From Sporomusa sp. KB1 (GTDB taxonomy: Bacteria; Bacillota; Negativicutes; Sporomusales; Sporomusaceae): a DNA stretch of 64,000 nt. Both the position numbers and the translations under genes were made by a program. The notes under the pieces are model-generated. The model had not been told where the DNA came from. It did not search any database and was given only the letters and a program-made list of their open reading frames with translations. The stretch lies in assembly GCF_007830295.1 (NCBI RefSeq), contig NZ_VLKC01000002.1, positions 4,165,185 to 4,229,184 on the forward strand, given 5' to 3'. This document shows positions 61,442-64,000 of the stretch, piece after piece. Position 1 is the first letter of the stretch; each line of letters starts with the position of its first letter.

Positions 61442-61472
61442 TATGTTAAATAAGATGAAGGTGGTAATCCAT

Positions 61473-61934
61473 ATGGATGTAAATAATGCAGATTACTTTC
61501 ACTTACTGAAACTGGCTCATCAGGAATTATCCTGCAGTCAGATTTTATTGCAGATGAGACTCAACGACCAGGGTAGGGAAAATCCGGAATTAATTCGGGC
61601 TATGGCCGGCTTGGTCGGCGGCCTGGGATATTGTGGGAAAATTTGCGGGGCTTTGACCAGTGGGGCTTGTTTATTGGCCTTGTACGCGGGAAAAGGTTCA
61701 ACCGAGGAAGTGGAAGACAGCCGGCTTAACGCCATGATTGAAGAGCTGGTGAAGTGGTTTGAGCAGGAGGTCGGTTCCCAATACGGCGGCACGGACTGCA
61801 ATATTATTTTGGAGGGTAATCTCCAAAACCGTATCCAGCGGTGTCCGCAGATTCTTTTGCAGACCAATCAAAAGGTGAAGGAAATTCTTGAAGCCAATGG
61901 TTATGATTTATTATCTGGTAAACTCGAGGCTTGA
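61473..61934 (+). CDS. C_GCAxxG_C_C family protein, paralogue of 26265
   Basis: 153 aa with CSQILLQMRL, ICGALTSGACLLALYAGKG, DCNIILEGN and RCPQILL, parallel to the protein at 26265. The motif Cys are all retained. ATG 61473 is preferred (AAGGTGG upstream; N terminus then matches the paralogue), although in-frame ATGs exist at 61443 and 61455. Confidence 0.8.
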   Translation: MDVNNADYFHLLKLAHQELSCSQILLQMRLNDQGRENPELIRAMAGLVGGLGYCGKICGALTSGACLLALYAGKGSTEEVEDSRLNAMIEELVKWFEQEVGSQYGGTDCNIILEGNLQNRIQRCPQILLQTNQKVKEILEANGYDLLSGKLEA

Positions 61935-62053
61935 CCAGTTGACAGCGGGGGAAGTGAAGTAAGGAAGCCTTTGAAAGACTTTTGCGGCCAATACTAAATG
62001 AAAAACAACCATAACTTACAGTTGATGATATTTTCCTGGAAAGGGTGTATTTT

Positions 62054-63457
62054 GTGGCACCAGATGAAAAGCTTTTAAATAGTACGGAAAGTGTGTGTCC
62101 CGAATGTCTTAAACGGATTCCAGCCCAAAATGTAAGACGCGGTAATGATGTTTATCTTATTAAAGAATGTCCGGACCACGGACAGTTCAGCACGGTAATT
62201 TGGCGGGGGGAACCGGCTTACGAAAGCTGGGCATATCCCAAAAAAGCTTCCTCGCCGGCGGCTTGCGCGACGGAAAGTAACAAAGGCTGTCCGTTTGACT
62301 GCGGTTTGTGCTCGGACCATCATCAACAGTCCTGTGGTGTACTGTTGGAAGTAACGTCCCGCTGCAATCTGGCTTGTCCGGTTTGCTTCGCTGGCATTAC
62401 CGAGGGCGCTGCCGGTGAAGATCCTGATTTATCAGTCATCGAAAGCTGGTATCGCATGTTGCTCGCCAGCGGCGGACCGGTTAATATTCAATTGTCGGGC
62501 GGTGAGCCGACAGTACGCGATGATTTGCCGGATATTGTTGCACTGGGACATAAACTGGGTTTTAATTTTATTCAGATTAATACCAACGGGTTACGACTGG
62601 GTAAAGAGTCGGAATACGTTGCAAAGTTGAAAAAGGCTGGACTCAATTGCGTATTTTTACAATTTGATGGTACTAATGATAAGATATATAAACATATCCG
62701 GGGGACTGCCTTACTTGAACTGAAGGAAGCCGCAATTAGACATTGCGCCGAAAATGAAATTGGGGTGGTGCTCGTTTCCACTTTGGTACCCGGGATTAAT
62801 ACCGGCAATATTGGCGAATTGATAAATTATGCAGTACAAAAAATTCCTGGCGTTAGGGCAGTCCATTTTCAGCCTATAGGTTATTTTGGACGCTACCCTA
62901 AGGCACCGCGGGATGAAGGCCGGATTACGATCCCGGAGGTCATCCGGGCTCTGGAATCTCAGACCGGCGGTAAAGTAAAGACGGCTAATTTTTTGCCGCC
63001 GGCTGGCGAAAACGCTCATTGTTCATTTCACGGTAACTTTGTTTTAATGCCGGATGGTACCTTGAAATCGTGGGTCTCCGATCTTTCCGGCTATTATTGC
63101 GCCAAAGCTGAACCCAGCAGTGAAGGGTCGGTACATGCCCGGAATTTTATGGCTAAACAGTGGAGTGCTCCGAAAGAGCCGCTAAAGTCAATCAAGCGAC
63201 TTAAAGAGGCGCCAAAAGTCAAACCGGCAATTAATGTAAGCAGCATGAGTGATTTTTTGGAGCGGGTACACACGTATACGCTTAGTATTTCCGGGATGGC
63301 GTTTCAGGATGCCTGGAATTTAGATTTAGACCGGTTACGGGATTGTCATATTAGTATTGTAAGTCCTGACCACCGGATCATACCATTTTGTGCCTATAAC
63401 TTAACTTCCTGCGCTGGCCGGGCCTTATATCGCGGCAAAGGACCGGATCATGGATAA
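62054..63457 (+). CDS. Radical SAM protein, TrsS-like, paralogue of 30443
   Basis: 467 aa. SVCPECLKRIPA, ECPDHGQF, GCPFDCGLCSDHHQQSC, the cluster motif CNLACPVC, IQLSGGEPTVRDDLPDI and the tail AFQDAWNLDLDRL are all conserved with the first copy, so both are likely functional. GTG 62054 follows GGAAAGGG; a GTG three codons earlier overlaps that site. No in-frame TGA. Overlaps the CoA ligase gene by 8 bp. Confidence 0.82.
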   Translation: MAPDEKLLNSTESVCPECLKRIPAQNVRRGNDVYLIKECPDHGQFSTVIWRGEPAYESWAYPKKASSPAACATESNKGCPFDCGLCSDHHQQSCGVLLEVTSRCNLACPVCFAGITEGAAGEDPDLSVIESWYRMLLASGGPVNIQLSGGEPTVRDDLPDIVALGHKLGFNFIQINTNGLRLGKESEYVAKLKKAGLNCVFLQFDGTNDKIYKHIRGTALLELKEAAIRHCAENEIGVVLVSTLVPGINTGNIGELINYAVQKIPGVRAVHFQPIGYFGRYPKAPRDEGRITIPEVIRALESQTGGKVKTANFLPPAGENAHCSFHGNFVLMPDGTLKSWVSDLSGYYCAKAEPSSEGSVHARNFMAKQWSAPKEPLKSIKRLKEAPKVKPAINVSSMSDFLERVHTYTLSISGMAFQDAWNLDLDRLRDCHISIVSPDHRIIPFCAYNLTSCAGRALYRGKGPDHG

Positions 63458-64000
63458 TACTATCGATAAAACAGTCTATGAAGCCTGGATAGCGAAAAAA
63501 ATAGGTTGGACAGGCAAAGAACTGACAACTAAGCTGTTAATGGAATATCAGTTGTCCATGTTAAACAAGGTGATTAACCGGGCTTACGAGCATAGTTTTT
63601 TTTATCGGCGGCATTTAAAGGATTACGGTAAATATCCGCTTACCAGCCTGGCGGATCTAGAGCGGTTTTCCTTTACTACCCCGCAGGACTTGCAGACCGC
63701 TGGCCTTAAAATGGTTTGTGTAAACCAGGGTGAGATTAGCCATGTGGTGACGCTGGAAAGTTCAGGGACGACCGGGGAACCTAAACGGCTGTATTTTACC
63801 AGTCAGGATCAGGAATTGACTGTCGACTTTTTTACCCAATCCATGTCCATGCTCATCCGGCCTGATGAACAGGTATATATACTGTTGCCGGCCAACCGGC
63901 CGGGAGGAGTGGGGGATCTATTATACCAGGCGCTGAAAAGGCTAAACGCCAAACCGGTAAAGTATGGGCTGATTTCCAGTCTGCCAGAAATGCTGGAAAA
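63450..64000 (+). CDS. PaaK-like AMP-dependent CoA ligase (3' partial), paralogue of 31837
   Basis: The frame runs from ATG 63450 through the right edge (about 183 codons seen). VTLESSGTTGEPKRLYF is the ATP-binding loop; LLPANRPGGVGDLLYQ parallels LLPGERPGSVGDLLLK of the first copy. The start overlaps the radical SAM stop. The C-terminal two thirds lie outside. Confidence 0.8.
   Translation, partial: MDNTIDKTVYEAWIAKKIGWTGKELTTKLLMEYQLSMLNKVINRAYEHSFFYRRHLKDYGKYPLTSLADLERFSFTTPQDLQTAGLKMVCVNQGEISHVVTLESSGTTGEPKRLYFTSQDQELTVDFFTQSMSMLIRPDEQVYILLPANRPGGVGDLLYQALKRLNAKPVKYGLISSLPEMLE

Noticed and set aside
30443..63457. Selenocysteine in the TrsS-like proteins
   Set aside because: Both frames run to normal stops with no in-frame TGA; the expected positions carry Cys.
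1..64000. CRISPR array, tRNA, rRNA, insertion sequences
   Set aside because: No regularly spaced direct repeats, no cloverleaf-like T-arm sequence and no transposase reading frame were found by eye.

Overview
The window looks like chromosome of an anaerobic, outer-membrane-bearing Firmicute of the Negativicutes (Sporomusa/Pelosinus-like). The main evidence is a porin with one N-terminal SLH domain and a C-terminal beta-barrel ending in Phe (56.4-57.7 kb), which is characteristic of diderm Firmicutes. T-box leaders, Firmicute-type ribosome binding sites, tungsten and molybdenum aldehyde oxidoreductases, an indolepyruvate:ferredoxin oxidoreductase and a stand-alone MetF agree with this. The genus is inference.

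Layout. 0-2.8 kb: kdpD (cut by the left edge) and kdpE. 3.1-5.8 kb: amino-acid ABC importer with unusual architecture. 5.9-12 kb: tungsten-related module made of an orphan tungstate-binding lipoprotein behind a structured leader, a T-box-controlled BASS-family transporter, a tungsten-type aldehyde:ferredoxin oxidoreductase, a MoaD-like protein and an IscU-like scaffold. 12-14.5 kb: YaiI/YqxD protein, RsgA, beta-carbonic anhydrase. 14.8-33.8 kb: large molybdenum-hydroxylase locus, namely a Moco-riboswitch-like leader, a sigma-54 activator, a -24/-12 promoter, a MoeA-like protein, a MOP-type aldehyde oxidoreductase and about 15 tightly packed accessory genes. 33.9-36.7 kb: triple-repeat secreted protein, MetF, lipoprotein. 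36.7-40.7 kb: tryptophan T-box, iorA, iorB, paaK-like ligase.

40.9-56.2 kb is the most unusual region. It holds a PadR regulator, two BioB-like radical SAM enzymes, a DUF4418 membrane protein, an FtsX/LolD-type ABC pair, two NitT/TauT-type ABC importers and an ArsM-like methyltransferase fused to DUF2703. It closes with a Rep_3-type DNA-binding protein. A 26-bp palindromic element with fixed spacing overlaps the -35 box of one promoter before the DUF4418 operon and of two promoters before the Rep_3 gene. This suggests a dedicated regulon in which a plasmid-type initiator fold serves as the local transcription factor. The cargo chemistry is unknown; a thiophilic or metalloid ligand such as arsenic is the best guess.

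56.4-58.4 kb: SLH porin and a probably frameshifted exported rhodanese. 58.5-64 kb: a second, partly decayed copy of the accessory set at 21.5-33.2 kb, with a pseudogenized methyltransferase, the zinc-ribbon and XdhC genes missing, and a CoA ligase running off the right edge.

How the genes fit together: the accessory sets combine Fe-S/flavin electron transfer, XdhC-type sulfuration, cysteine desulfuration, molybdopterin nucleotidyl transfer and radical SAM chemistry around molybdenum hydroxylases. From memory this matches the Desulfovibrio vulgaris DVU_1551-DVU_1559 neighbourhood, whose function is not established. I saw no tRNA, rRNA, CRISPR array or transposase.
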